Shown here piece by piece: positions 1-10,080 of a DNA stretch of 64,000 nt (within the stretch, counting starts at the first letter, position 1; the number at the start of each line of letters is the position of its first letter). A program made the position numbers and the translations under genes. Source of the stretch: Ashinkailepas kermadecensis (lineage: Eukaryota > Arthropoda > Thecostraca > Neolepadidae); NCBI GenBank assembly GCA_034440615.1, contig JAOTOM010001511.1, positions 1 to 64,000 of the forward strand, written 5' to 3'. The notes beneath the pieces are model-generated. The model was not told where the DNA came from, searched no databases, and saw nothing but the letters and a program-made list of their open reading frames with translations.

Positions 1-741
1 TCTGTGTTTTGTTTTGGGATAGGAATGAGCAGAGCGTGTAGCCAAGATTGTGGGTATGTATGTGTTGTCCATGCGGTGTTGTAGGTGTCCAGTAGTGTTT
101 GTAGTGCTTGTGTTGGTAGGTGTTTGAAGAATGAATAGTGTATGTTGTCTGGTCCTACGCTTGTGTTTCCTGTTTGTGTGATTGCTATTTGTAATTCTGT
201 GAGTGTGAACCTAGTGTTGTAAAAGGTGTGGCCGTGTGTGTCTGATTGGTGGTGGGGGTGCTGTGCGAGTGTGGATGATCTAATGTGATAGTTGTGTGCG
301 AAAATGTTTGCTATTCTTTGTGGGTCTGTGGTGGTGACGTTGTTGTGTATGAGTGTGATGGCTTTGGCTGGTGGTCTTTGTCGATGTTGGAATGTTCCAA
401 GAAGTGTCCAATTTCGCCGAGAGTGGAGTTAATCTGTTAAATTGGGTGCAAAATTTATTCCAGGACGTTTTTTTGGCATTTCTAATGGTTCTTTTGCAGG
501 CTGCTCTGAGTTGTTTGTATACTGTGAGTGTTTCTGGTGTGCGGTGTCTTTCGTGTCTGTGTCGTGCGTGGTTCCTCGCGCGGACTGCCCGGTGGCATTC
601 GTCGCTCCACCAGGGTGCCGCGCGAGGTTTGTGTTGATGGCGTGGTTTTGTCTGTGGTATGTGTTGGTGTGCTGTGGTGATGAGGGTGTCTGCAAATTGT
701 TCCGGTGTGAGGTGTGGGTTGTGTGCTGTTTGTGCTGCCAT
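1..741 (-). pseudogene. LINE ORF2 linker between endonuclease and reverse transcriptase (partial)
   Basis: Translation contains PWWSDECHRAVRARNHARHR followed by an Arg/Lys-rich helix and SWNKFCTQFNRLTPLSAKLD. This is typical of the basic linker between endonuclease and RT in I/Jockey-type LINEs. A second example at 61103-61561 reads SWWNEACQRAVALRRRAERK in the same context. Coding similarity then runs off the window start before any RT catalytic box. Confidence 0.65.
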
Positions 742-839
742 AGATTCTGAGAAGGATGTCCAGGATGCTTTTTTGAGGTTCCATCGGCCCGTGGGTGGAT
801 GCGGTGGGCCGATGGTCGGGATTTGGTTAAAGGTGATGG

Positions 840-1494
840 TTATGGGTGCGTGGTCACTGAATTGAGGATCGGGGTCGGATGTCCATGATAGGGTAAGGGC
901 TATGCGGGAGGATGCCAGGGTTACGTCAGGGGTAGTGGGGAGGGTGTGGCTAATTGGGACGAGGTATGTTGGTGATCCGGTGTTGAGTACTGTGAGGTTA
1001 TGTTGTGTAGCCAGTGTGATGAGTGTGAGTGCTCTGTGATCGGGTCGTGTTGTGCGGGTGTCCCATAGTGGGTGGTACGAATTGAAGTCTCCTGTGACTA
1101 TGACGGGTGTGTGAATTTGATCGAGTGCCTTGTTTAATTCCGAAAGGGTTTCTGTGGTTCGCGAGGGGGATCGTATATGTTGATGAGTGTGTAAGCTGTG
1201 TTGTGTAGGTGGATTTCCGTGAGTAATATGTCTGCTGTGGTGTTGAATGGTATCAGGCGGTGCGGTGTTGTATTCCTAATGTATGTGCATACTCCGCCTG
1301 ATCTGTATGTGTGTGTTGTGTGTGTCTTGTCTGTGTAGCGTGTAGTGAGGGATGTTGAATTGATACGGGTCATGGGGTTTAAAGTGTGTTTCCTGTATGC
1401 ATAGTGCAGTGTGGTGTGTTTGTAATGCGTAGTGTTTAAATTCTGGCCAGTGTCTAATGAGTCCGTGAGTGTTCCATTGGAGTATTGTGTTCAT
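840..1494 (-). pseudogene. LINE ORF2 N-terminus: APE-type endonuclease, frameshifted
   Basis: ORF2 starts MNTILQWNTHGL at 1494 and continues with CIQETHF, the glutamate-bearing motif of apurinic-type endonucleases. Later pieces read RSGGVCTYIRN, GDFNSYHPLW and SDHAPIT. These are the usual aspartate and histidine motifs of the family, in the right order. They sit in different frames, with breaks near 1330 and 1140, so no single protein can be made. In intact LINEs this enzyme nicks the target to prime reverse transcription. The ATG overlaps the ORF1 stop codon by three bases. Confidence 0.75.
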
Positions 1495-2776
1495 TGTCTG
1501 TGGGTGTTGGCACGCGTGAGTGGTCTTTTGGGGAGTGTTTTTGTTGGTACTTTTCGTGGGCCTATGAGGTACTTGTGGTTGGTAGGGGGTGGTGTTGGGG
1601 TGCAGGGGACTGTGACGTCTGAGTCGGTGTTGATGCGCTCGGTGTCTGTCTGTTCAGACCCCGTGTCTGTGTGCGAGTGCTGTGTCAGTGATGTGTCCGT
1701 TGTGTTTGAAGTGAGTGAGGCCTGAGGGGATGTTGAGGTTCCTGGTTGGTGGGGTGGTGGCGGTGGTGGTGGGTGGCAGGGGTGGGGTGGGTGCTGATAG
1801 GCGAGTCGGGATGGCTGGTGGTGCTTGTAGTGGTCGGTGGGTGATGGGGTGTCCTGGTGTTGCGGGGTGTTTTGGGTGTGTGTTGGTGTTCGTTGGTGTT
1901 GGTGCGTCGGGTTGTGGTGTGTATGTATTCGTTGTCTGCTTGTGTGGCGTGGGTGCAGGCAGAGCCGGGTATTCTGTGTGTGATATTGGTGGTGGTTGTG
2001 GGTTCCCCGGCTCTGTGCGGCGGAGCGGCCACGCCGCCCGCGGGCCAAACACCGACGCTCTGGCGTCGGCCAGGGCCATGCCCCCGAGGTGGACCTGGCG
2101 GAGCACCTCCCGCTCCGCCTGCCATCGGGGGCAGCCCCCGTCCGACGCCGCGTGGTCCCCCCGCAGGCGGCGCAGCTGCGCACGCCGCTGGTGCAGTGGT
2201 CTGTGTCGTGTTGTCCTGCGCAATTTGCGCAGGTGTGGGTGTTGCTGTGGCACCCCCCGTTGAATGCCCGTACCGTTGACATTTACGGCATCTTCGCGGG
2301 GGGGTGCGCGTGGTGTGACCGGAAAAAGCAGGTAGCCCGCCTTCACGTGTTTGGGTTGTGTACGTGTTGTGAAGGTGAGAATCAGTATGTCCGTGGTGTT
2401 GTATCCGTGGCGTGGGGGCGGCCTGTACACGGAGGAGACGCCCTGTTCCCGGAACCTCCGGGTTAGGGTCTCCTCCGGTATACAGACCAACTCCCGTGCC
2501 TTGATGGTGCCTTGTGAGGTGTTCATGTGTGTGGCCGGAGTGATCGAGATAGGGGGTGTTTTGTATGTGATGTATGGTGGGGAGTATGCTGCCGTCTATG
2601 TCGGTGTTGGCGTGAATGAGGAGCGCCCCAGATCTCATAGGTTTGGCGTGTAGGGGCGCTCCTGTCTGTCGGACGAGTTCTTCATCCACCAGCCAGGGGT
2701 CGAGGGAGCCCATGGGCTCCCCGTCTCCCCGGCGGCAAATGAAGAACTCGCCTGTAGGTGGTGTATTGGTGTTCAT
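1491..2776 (-). pseudogene. LINE ORF1 (gag-like, CCHC zinc knuckles), frameshifted
   Basis: The reading frame opens with an ATG at 2774-2776. It encodes an N-terminal domain containing GEFFICRR and MRSGALLIHA, then a first zinc knuckle starting CRKCQRYGH. Near 2258-2263 the frame breaks in a run of six C (G on the coding strand). The knuckle is completed in another frame, followed by a second CCHC box, CANCAGQHDTDHC. The C-terminal half is low-complexity His, Pro, Thr and Gln and ends with the TGA at 1491-1493. ORF1 proteins of this type bind element RNA and act as a chaperone in the RNP. The one-base slip is probably a mutation or sequencing error in the homopolymer. Programmed frameshifting is possible but unsupported. 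Confidence 0.72.
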
Positions 2777-3580
2777 GGTGTTGAAGCGTGTGGTGTTGGC
2801 TGTGTTTGTTGTGTGTGGTGTTGGAAAAAGATGAGTGTGACAGGTGTGTGTGCGACACAGAACAGTACAAATGGCTGGCGGAGGGTATAGAAGGGCGTGA
2901 AGGAAGCCCGACAGTTTGTCAAAAGAGGGGCAGATAAAGATGAAGAAAACACAAAGAAATCAGAGATGTGCGTGAAGAGAGCACGGTCAGAAAGATCAGA
3001 AAAGATCGTGCAGACGGCACTAGAGGGAAAAGCGGGGGGTGGGGTGGAGGGAGCGCGGTGGGAGGGGTGGCAGCACCGCCGGACTGACCTGGTAGAGCGT
3101 AGAGAAGTAGATGGCGTTGTAGAAGTAGAGACGGACACTGCTCTGGAGAGGCACTGTCACTGGCCACTGTGGTAGATGAAGTAGATGAAGTAGAAAGCTG
3201 AGTAGAGTTGATTGGAGGATCAGTAGAGTTGATGTAGGTCTTCGAGATCTCGAAGAGTAGAGTAGAGGTCGACGGCTCAGTAGATGTAGCAGGTGAGCTT
3301 GAGAGAGCGGTTGGAGGTTGAGTAGGTTTGGATAGTGGTGGAGTGCCGGAGAGTTAGGTTGGGGGTACTGTACGTATGTGTGTGTGTGTATGTCGGCTTG
3401 TGCGGTGTGTGTGTGTGGTGGCAGGCTGGTGGCTCGTAGATGATGGCTGGTGTACGGCGTCTTGCACTTGGCAACGGCAGTTCTGGCGTCGAGCCGGGAA
3501 CGGTCCCTGGCGTCCCGGAAGGTTGGTCGGCGTCAGCGGTCCGAAGCGTTGAGTGGTGAGACGTGCGTAGGTAGCGATAG
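2777..3580 (-). other. Probable LINE 5' UTR with simple repeats
   Basis: No convincing coding potential. Purine-rich sequence at 2880-3170 is followed by repeated TAGATGAAG and GTAGAGTTGA-like words (about 3172-3310), then a TG-rich tract at 3370-3420. It lies directly upstream of the LINE ORF1, so it is plausibly its 5' untranslated or promoter region, but its boundary is not marked by a target duplication that I can see. Confidence 0.35.
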
Positions 3581-3584
3581 CGAT

Positions 3585-3740
3585 TTGGTTATCTTCTAAC
3601 TGGTTTCAGCGGAAGGTCGTTGATCCCGATCGCGGCGAAACGAGTCTGCGCATGCGCGCCACCGATCATTTTCAGGCTGCGTGCACGGTAACTAGAGAGA
3701 GACTGCGTGCTGGCGGCCATTGCGTTTTTGTCCTCCGCTT
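3585..3740. promoter_or_regulatory. CpG-rich promoter-like patch with NRF-1-like and YY1-like sites
   Basis: A palindromic TGCGCATGCGCG at 3647-3658 matches the NRF-1 consensus. GGCGGCCATTG at 3712-3722 matches a YY1-type site (GCCAT core). The patch lies between the LINE's upstream end and the AT-rich DNA beyond 3800. It could be the LINE's own internal promoter or a remnant of a host promoter. Motif matches only. Confidence 0.3.
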
Positions 3741-4010
3741 GCTTTGCGACTGTTGGGCACTGCAGTGTATGGAATGGAGCGACCTCTGAATGGTAAGCCA
3801 TCGCATTGTATTGGATATGTATATTGGAAGTGCCTATAGCCAGGTCAAGTATCTCCCTGGGTATATCTATACCCTGGCCGTGATAGTTTGTTTTGCAATA
3901 CTAGAAAGCTGATTGGTACAAAAACATACAATTTAACCTAACCGAGGTTATTCGACCCTGGAAAATTCGTGGTACATAACCTAACATAATTAGTGTATTA
4001 TTTTATTTTC

Positions 4011-4148
4011 TTATTCCATTCATCTAAACCTTAGATTTAGCCCAGGGATCAATAAATATGGTGGCCCAGGGATCAATAAAATGGCAGCCTTTGGCCACCA
4101 TATTTATTGATCCGTGGACTAAATTTAAGGTTTGAGTGAATGGAATAA
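4011..4148. repeat. Inverted repeat (56-bp arms) interrupted by a PLE at its edge
   Basis: The left arm, 4011-4066, and the right arm, 4093-4148, are imperfect reverse complements around a 26-base spacer. The right end overlaps the 14-bp target duplication of the adjoining Penelope-like element (4137-4150), so the PLE landed at the margin of this foldback sequence. Confidence 0.7.
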
Positions 4149-4188
4149 GAACGTGCCACGTGGAACGTGGAACGTTGAACGTGGAATA

Positions 4189-4551
4189 AGAACGTGCCAC
4201 ACCTGTATCAACGGGCTCAAAGGTAGATGCACGCGAAAAAACGTAGTTTATAAAATAACGTGCAACCGCTGTCTTGGAATATTTTATGTCGGTGAAACCA
4301 AACGTAGTATCAGGGATAGGTACAATGAGCACTTGGGAGATGCCAGACTTCGGAGAGCATACACACCTTTAGGCGAACACATGATCGACAAACATTATAA
4401 CATGGAACACAGCGACACTAACACGAACTTCAAAGTAGAAATTCTAGCAACAGCCAGGGACAACGCTGATCTAAAGGTCCTCGAATCTCTACACATACGT
4501 AATCTACGGCCGCAACTAAACACGCAAACGACGTCTTGGTATATCACTTAA
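4189..4551 (+). pseudogene. PLE C-terminal region with GIY-YIG endonuclease (fragment)
   Basis: Encodes CHTCINGLKGRCTRKNVVYKI, a Cys-rich lead-in, followed by IFYVGETKRSIRDRYNEH. The GIY-YIG family signature appears as the VYKI...FYVGET block with the catalytic Arg in SIRDR. It ends RPQLNTQTTSWYIT and a stop. The reverse transcriptase part is absent, so this is only the last ~120 residues. In intact PLEs this nuclease is thought to cut target DNA for primed reverse transcription. Confidence 0.82.
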
Positions 4552-4804
4552 ATTACATAAACATAAATTATATTTTATGTATTACGCGTTATATTGGATC
4601 TATGTCTATATATGTGCGTGAGTGTATGTATCGATATGTATATGGACCATCGGCTCGGGCTTCCTCAGAGGATTCTATCTTGGCATAGTTTGTTTCTGGT
4701 TTGGAGTTTCTTTAAGTGTCTGCACCACTGAGGAGGCTTTCCCGCATTCCACGTGTCTTTTGCACGCTTTTTTTGCTGGCGTGCTTTTTTTTCAATTGTT
4801 AAAC

Positions 4805-4892
4805 TTGACATTTTTATATCACTCCTGACGATGGCCCCTGGCCGAAACGTTGAGTAATAAAGTATAATCCTTAACGTTACTTTTAATGTCAA
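4805..4892 (+). ncRNA. Hammerhead-ribozyme-like motif in PLE 3' region
   Basis: Core elements in order: CTGACGA (4825-4831), a short GGCC/GGCC helix II, GAAAC (4844-4848), and an ACGTT/AACGT helix III enclosing an A/T-rich loop. The outer helix I is TTGACAT (4805-4811) paired with ATGTCAA (4886-4892). PLEs are known to carry hammerhead motifs. Here the base pairs of helix I next to the core look poor, so activity is uncertain. Confidence 0.55.
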
Positions 4893-4998
4893 CTCAGCAC
4901 CTCCTGGTATATTGAAGGTCGTATGCTTTCTTTACACGCAATGTCTAAAACCCAGGAGCATCTAAGAGCCATTCTTCGTTGTATTGAATGGAATAAGA

Positions 4999-5450
4999 TA
5001 ATAAACAATATTCTAATTATGATAGGTTGGGTTTCCAACCATTTTATGCCTTCAAACACTTTGGTTATGTCTCAAGTTATGTTTTTGTAATGCGTGCTGT
5101 AGCTTTCTCATATTGCAAAAAAATTATTGCGGTCTCATATTGAGGTCATGACGTAGACGCAAGGGTTACGTGTTGTGGTACATGCAGTTGTGGTGCATGC
5201 GGTGTGCCAAGAATCACTCGTTTGTGCTTGTGCCCATCTCTCAGTCGACGGCGTTCTTGTCATTGTTTGTTGACAATCCTGTTGAACGTCAGCCGTGGCA
5301 GTTGCGCTGTTGGATGTGGCTGAACTGGAAGTCTGTTCTGAATAAAAGTGTTTTTCCCCGGAGCAGTTTTCTGTTTGGAGGGTTAATTATTGGAAGCAGA
5401 GGCGATGACTGATGAAATTCGCGTCGGATTTAAAGAGCTGGCGTGATTTT
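4999..5450. other. Non-coding stretch, nothing recognised
   Basis: AT-rich to mixed sequence without a recognised coding, repeat or RNA signature. Short ORFs here show no family motif. Confidence 0.4.
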
Positions 5451-5469
5451 TTGGAATGGATTTTGTGAG

Positions 5470-5830
5470 AAGAAAGGTCGTTCTCAGAAAAGCCGTTTCG
5501 ATACAAATTGAGTCTATTTCATTCTCAGCTGAGAAGGGAGGTTGCGATCCGAGACCATAACCCATTCTCGCAAGAGTACATTTTAAATATACGTGCTCTA
5601 TTTTGAGGGTTCAAATCGGCATCGTGCGATCTCGATTTTTAGTTTCAAGTGAGAAGGTTTATCGCTCTCAATGTTAGCCTAAAAAGGGTTCTCACATGAG
5701 AACGTTTTTCGGTGTGAGAACGGGTGTTCTCTGATTCACCCGAACAGAGTTCTCATTTTGAGTGGTCTGATTTGAATAGGGAAAATGAGAACGATAGATG
5801 TTCTCTGAGAACGAATAAGGTTCTCACCTT
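5470..5830. repeat. Cluster of GAGAAC / GTTCTC motifs
   Basis: Roughly a dozen copies of GAGAAC or its reverse complement are packed in about 350 bases, densest at 5685-5830, often as facing pairs a few bases apart. There is no clear tandem period. It could be a decayed foldback element or a binding-site cluster. Confidence 0.45.
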
Positions 5831-6636
5831 TTTCTCAGTGAAAGAGGTGGTTTTGGGACACGTAGGGCTCTGGTGGACCGCACGCGCCACAATCCTGACA
5901 ATGACAGGGACAATGAAAATAGGACAGTAGTTGGATTGATAGGTAAACTTAAAGATCAGGGTAGCCGAGGGAGTGTTTCCGGAACGAAGGTATGTCGGAA
6001 TGGGAAAGCTGGAGTTCACCAAATGCAGAACGCCGCAGAAACCAACAAAGTCGGGCTACCCACGTTTCGCGCCCTGTGGGCGGGTATAGTCAATTTGAAC
6101 ACACACACAAATGGTGGGATCATTGTCTTTTCTGAGAAAGTTTTCTGATTCCCTTCCCAAATTTCGTGTCTCTTAAGGGTATCTACCATCTAGCGAGCTC
6201 CCAGCACGCCGAGGCATTGTGGAGAGGATTCCAAAGCTAAAAGCTGATGAGGGCGAGGGAAGTCCCTGGTTCCTGTGTGTCTGTGAGGGAGGTCATGAAC
6301 AGATTAGGTGATAAATGTCTTGGCACATGGCAGCGATTTTCCATTCAAACGCCTTCTGAGTACCATGTGGGAGTCGAGATGACAAAGATGTGGGAGAGGA
6401 AAGAAAACATCAGAAAATCAACTGGGAGGTCTGGTTCAGAAAGTGTGTCATCAGACGCTTCGGCCGCAATCTGACATCGCCCGCTCAAGCCATCAGCCCA
6501 AGTTAAAAGAAGCGTTATGCGCCAAGCGCGTACATTTGACTGGTCGGCGACACTAGCGCCACGCATCGGACTAAGCGTAAACTAAGACATTAACATACAT
6601 GTATTTAGGAAACAACTATGCAATCCAACGCTGACC
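5831..6636. other. Non-coding stretch, nothing recognised
   Basis: No coding or repeat family recognised. Short ORFs are present on both strands with no domain motif. Confidence 0.35.
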
Positions 6637-6780
6637 AAAACGATATTTAGATGCTGAATTATAAAAAACACACCAACTGAATTTCTCGGGTTTAACCTGG
6701 AATAACATAGAAGGAATACACACAGTTAGTATAACGCAGCACCAGGGTACTGTACGTATAGATCAGGACAGTCCCGACAT
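6637..6780 (+). repeat. Direct repeat unit 1 (~140 bp)
   Basis: Shares long matches, including GATGCTGAATTATA, ATAACGCA and ACGTATAGATCAGG, with 7380-7516 in the same orientation. The two copies bracket a GC-rich segment at about 6800-7290. Confidence 0.7.
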
Positions 6781-6799
6781 CCTCCCCACTTTCCAACTT

Positions 6800-7290
6800 T
6801 AAAACTTTGATACGAACTGAGCACGCTTTCGCCTTACGTATGGACCACCAGTGGCCACGTCACGTCACTCAACGCCCATTGCGCCGCTCAAGATGGATCA
6901 AACCGGTCGCCACCGCCGACCATCCCCGTACGTCGATCGATAGATTACTCCGTCACATAGTTCTTCAAGTAAGCCGGTGGTCTCTGCTGTCGCCGAGGCC
7001 TCGTGGGCGTGGACACGGGCGGGGGCTCCCGGTGCGGACGCAGTCGAGGTGACGGAACGTCGGCGCGGCGGCTGTGGGCGGCGTGGCGGGCGCATCTCGG
7101 TGCGTCAGTGCCGTCCTGGGCGTCACGTCTGCGGGGGGCGTCACGTCTGCGGGTGACGCGCACCGTCGCGTGACGGTCTGCTCGTGGTCGGGTGCAGGCG
7201 GACCGTCGGCACCGGGGTTGGGGTCCGTCCACTGGGCAGCCTGCGGCAGCTGTGAGAGAGGCTGATAGCGGTCAGCACGGGCCAAGCCTT
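6800..7290. other. GC- and CpG-rich segment between direct repeats
   Basis: A strongly GC-rich island in otherwise AT-rich surroundings, with short internal repeats such as GCGTCACGTCTGCGGG around 7120-7150. All frames yield Arg/Pro/Ala-rich low-complexity peptides with no recognisable domain. It could be a CpG-island-type promoter/first exon or a captured fragment. No gene can be supported. Confidence 0.3.
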
Positions 7291-7379
7291 GGATGGGTCT
7301 TACGTACCGCCTGTTGCGCAGTCACTCGCACCGAAACTTGGTGAAGAGCCACCCCGTGGTTAAATCCAGGAGCATGATC

Positions 7380-7516
7380 AAGACGATATTCAGATGCTGA
7401 ATTATATTAAACACTGTGTGCTCCAGAATTTAACATGGAATTCCACAAAAAAAATACACAGTCAGCATAACGCACAACCAGGATAATATACGTATAGATC
7501 AGGTCAGTCCCGACAA
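7380..7516 (+). repeat. Direct repeat unit 2 (~140 bp)
   Basis: Second copy of the 6637-6780 repeat, diverged by substitutions and small indels. The pair may be the terminal repeats of a small non-coding element, but no target-site duplication was found. Confidence 0.68.
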
Positions 7517-8747
7517 AGACGTGATTGAAAAAAGATGTAGCAGGAAAGTAGTGTAAACCACTACCCTTTTTCAGGTATGTTTCACCCCCATTCATTAGAT
7601 TCCTGTACCGTCATTTTACTGCTGCAGTTGGACAGTCGTCATTCCATGTTACAGCGGTGAACTATATGTTTCTGGCATTTCGTTGCCCAGTTAAAACACC
7701 ATGACATGGGGTGATAATGCAGTTAACTACCTGTCAACTGATGTAAATTTCACCATGCTGCCCCTAGTTATAGTCACTATACACTACACTCATCACACTC
7801 CCCCTAGTCACTATACCGCGGAAGCTGAAAACAGCCAGTATCCAAAAAATTCGGTGGTGAACATCTGACCAGTTTTCACCCGTTGCATTGTCCTTTCAAA
7901 AAAGTATTGCATTGGATGATAGAACACTTAGTTATCCGTCGACTCACGTAGCTTTCACTATCCTGCATCAACATATACACTAATTGTACTTATAAATGTT
8001 TCGATATTGCCAAGAACATGTGTATTTTTCACCGAAATGTCTGCAGTTACATTCTGCTTGAAGGGTAACGGATGTCGCATTTTTAGAAGACCAACGAGGC
8101 CAGAGAAAACTGCGCATTGGCGGTGTGCCAGACAGGTGAGCAACGCGTGGCAGAGGCCAGAGCTCAGGTGCCGCAGGCAGTACACGCGTGCTACGGCCGC
8201 CGCTACAAGCGCCGAGAGTGAGCACGAGCCCGTTCCCCCGGCGGCCACAGCCGTCGCTGACACAACTGCTTGCGTTGCCGCCAGCGACGTCGATGGTGTC
8301 GCCGGTGGTGCCAGTGGGCCAGGTGCCGCCCACACAGTGCCCACACAGTTGTAGGGAGTCACAGCAGTCACAGCAGCGTCCTATGATGCCTTATGATGTG
8401 TCGGACACACCGTAATAATATACCACCTAGTTTTTCTATTGACCGGCACACCCGCCCGAAAAGTACTCCTTGACAACATGATTCTAATATGACGCATGCG
8501 AACCAGCTGAACCAGCTGGATACGATCAGAGTAGCAAAAGTTATCCGCCTGTCTCATACTCTCGCCTGTCTCCGACTTTGGAAGATTACCTCCCATCTGT
8601 CACGCGATATCTTCCGGCGCTTTATGACATCCTCTCATACGCTAGATGCAGGGGCGAGATGCCTCCGCCCCCGCCCACAATCAGTTACCTTTTCCCCCAT
8701 TGCTCTAGCATGACTGGGGGAGGGGTCTGTTTGTCTCGGGTGGTGAT
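7517..8747. other. Non-coding stretch with no recognised gene
   Basis: Mixed composition with a GC-rich patch at 8130-8350. Translations there are Ala/Val/Ser-rich and lack family motifs. Nothing supportable. Confidence 0.3.
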
Positions 8748-8755
8748 CCTGCAGC

Positions 8756-9438
8756 CACTGGCGGATCTAGCCCACCGGTTTGGGGGGGGGGCATCTTTCG
8801 GTTTTCGGCGTCAGTCTCCCCTCCCCCTCCCCCAATGGCCTACCTAGGAATTGCATCAGGGGAGGGGTCGAACGGATTTTGAGGTGCCCAATCTCCCACT
8901 ATTTTTGGTTAAAAGCACCGGATTTCGACCACTATCTGGCAAAGGGGACCATTAAAAAATAATAATAAAAATAAAAATAAAATAAACAATAAAATAATAA
9001 TTGACAACATAATTTCCTGTGTAGGGGCCCCAGGTTACATCCACCGTTTCTATGTTACCGGATTTTTGTTCTTGTTTACCAAAACGTTCACGTTCACGTT
9101 CAACGTCTTGTACCACGTCAACGTTCGTGCACGTGGACACTGGCGGAACCGATTTTGTCAACTCTTGCTGTAAGCAGAACTTGAGCAGCATGGAACCCTC
9201 GATGTGTGTCAGAATCTATTATGCTACTATACTGGCTTCCAAACAATTATATTTAAAAATCCTTTAAAATTGGTGATTCTTTCATCCAGACGCTATTTTT
9301 TAACCTCGGCAATGGTTACTGCATTTTAATTTAGTTGACTTCTGTTGGTTTCGGGGGGGGGCAAAAGACACTATGTCCCCCCTTGTAAGCGCTTTGGGGG
9401 GCCATGGCCGGAATGCCCCCTCCCTGGATCCGCCAGTG
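8756..9438. mobile_element. hAT-like MITE with 8-bp target duplication
   Basis: Terminal inverted repeats start CACTGGCGGATC at the left (8756) and mirror as GATCCGCCAGTG at the right (ending 9438). They are bracketed by CCTGCAGC (8748-8755) and CCTGCAAC (9439-9446), an 8-bp duplication with one mismatch. CA-starting inverted repeats and 8-bp duplications fit the hAT superfamily. The interior has G runs, an A/T-only tract (8955-9000) and no transposase, so the element is non-autonomous. Confidence 0.68.
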
Positions 9439-9446
9439 CCTGCAAC

Positions 9447-9888
9447 CACCAAAGTTTGTGGCCTCCCATTAACAATTATTTGATGGAGAACTTTCCTCGC
9501 GATGAAATATTGCACCTGTGTTTGCGCCTTCCGCCAACAGATAGCAGGAGTGTGCCGATAGTGGTAACCATGTTCTGGTGCTTTTATAGTCCTAAAGACA
9601 TTTGCGTGACATTCTAGAGACTTTCGCACGTGTCACACCAGCCAACCGCCAGCTCTTCCAACTCCCATGGACTGTTAGAACGGCGCTGTGACAGAGTTGG
9701 CGTTATTCTGCTGTGTGGCGCACTGGTGCAAATCTAACGACAATCGTCTGGGGGAGTGATTTTTTTTAGGCGTGCAGGACCATAAAGGTCATTTGCGCCG
9801 CCCTTAAAGCGAGTACGTTACATATCTGTCTATAAAAGCGAGTGTTTGCAATCAAGGTGTGTTTGCAAGGCGAGTGTTTGCAATCAAG
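9447..9888. other. Non-coding stretch; short direct repeat before the SINE
   Basis: Nothing coding recognised. GCGAGTGTTTGCAATCAAGG at about 9838-9857 recurs at 9870-9889, immediately upstream of the SINE. Confidence 0.4.
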
Positions 9889-10080
9889 GCCGCCCCAGTA
9901 GCGCAGTTGGCTATAGCGCTGGCATGCTCTGGTCTCACCTGTCCTGGCGACACAGGGTTCGATTCGCTTCACGCGCTCGCACTTAGCCCCCGGCTGGGAG
10001 GGTCAGTTGGCAGCTGGCCCAATAAGGCCGGGGACGAGCTATCGGGCGGCCGTGTCGGTGCATTGACGGCACGTTAAACT
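9889..10080 (+). mobile_element. tRNA-derived SINE
   Basis: An A-box-like TAGCGCAGTTGG (9899-9910) and a B-box-like GGTTCGATTC (9956-9965) are spaced about 47 bases apart, as in RNA polymerase III tRNA promoters. The sequence starts like the 5' end of a tRNA and continues into an unrelated tail ending near GCACGTTAAAC. It does not form an intact tRNA cloverleaf downstream of the B box, so a SINE fits better than a tRNA gene. Confidence 0.72.

Larger units (their letters stand above)
1..2776 (-). mobile_element. I-group-like non-LTR retrotransposon (LINE), truncated by window edge
   Basis: Two consecutive ORFs run leftward: a gag-like ORF1 with zinc knuckles (1491-2776), then ORF2 with an APE-type endonuclease and the linker to reverse transcriptase. 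The RT domain lies beyond the window start. ORF2's ATG (1492-1494) overlaps the ORF1 stop in an ATGA arrangement, as in several two-ORF LINEs. At least two frameshifts make the copy inactive. The relative at 58713-63808 has the same orientation and domain order. Sequence upstream of 2776, to about 3470, is probably the element's 5' UTR, but I cannot fix its end. Confidence 0.8.
4151..4984 (+). mobile_element. Penelope-like element, 5'-truncated copy
   Basis: Carries the C-terminal GIY-YIG part of the PLE ORF, the 3' UTR and a hammerhead-like motif. It is flanked by TGAATGGAATAAGA at 4137-4150 and 4985-4998, a 14-bp target duplication. Its 5' end begins with a short scrambled stretch of repeated GGAACGTTGAACGTGG-like words before coding homology starts near 4189, which suggests template slippage during insertion. 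It is nearly identical to the PLE pair at 13372-17034. Confidence 0.85.

Noticed and set aside
2258..2264. Programmed ribosomal frameshift in LINE ORF1
   Set aside because: The break is in a six-C homopolymer, the usual place for mutation or sequencing error. No stimulatory structure was identified.
7958..8371. 137-codon minus-strand ORF, Ala/Val/Ser-rich
   Set aside because: No recognisable motif, open frames on the opposite strand too, and no splice or promoter evidence.
9889..9966. Possible tRNA gene from A and B boxes
   Set aside because: The 3' half does not fold into an acceptor stem, and the sequence continues into a SINE-like tail.
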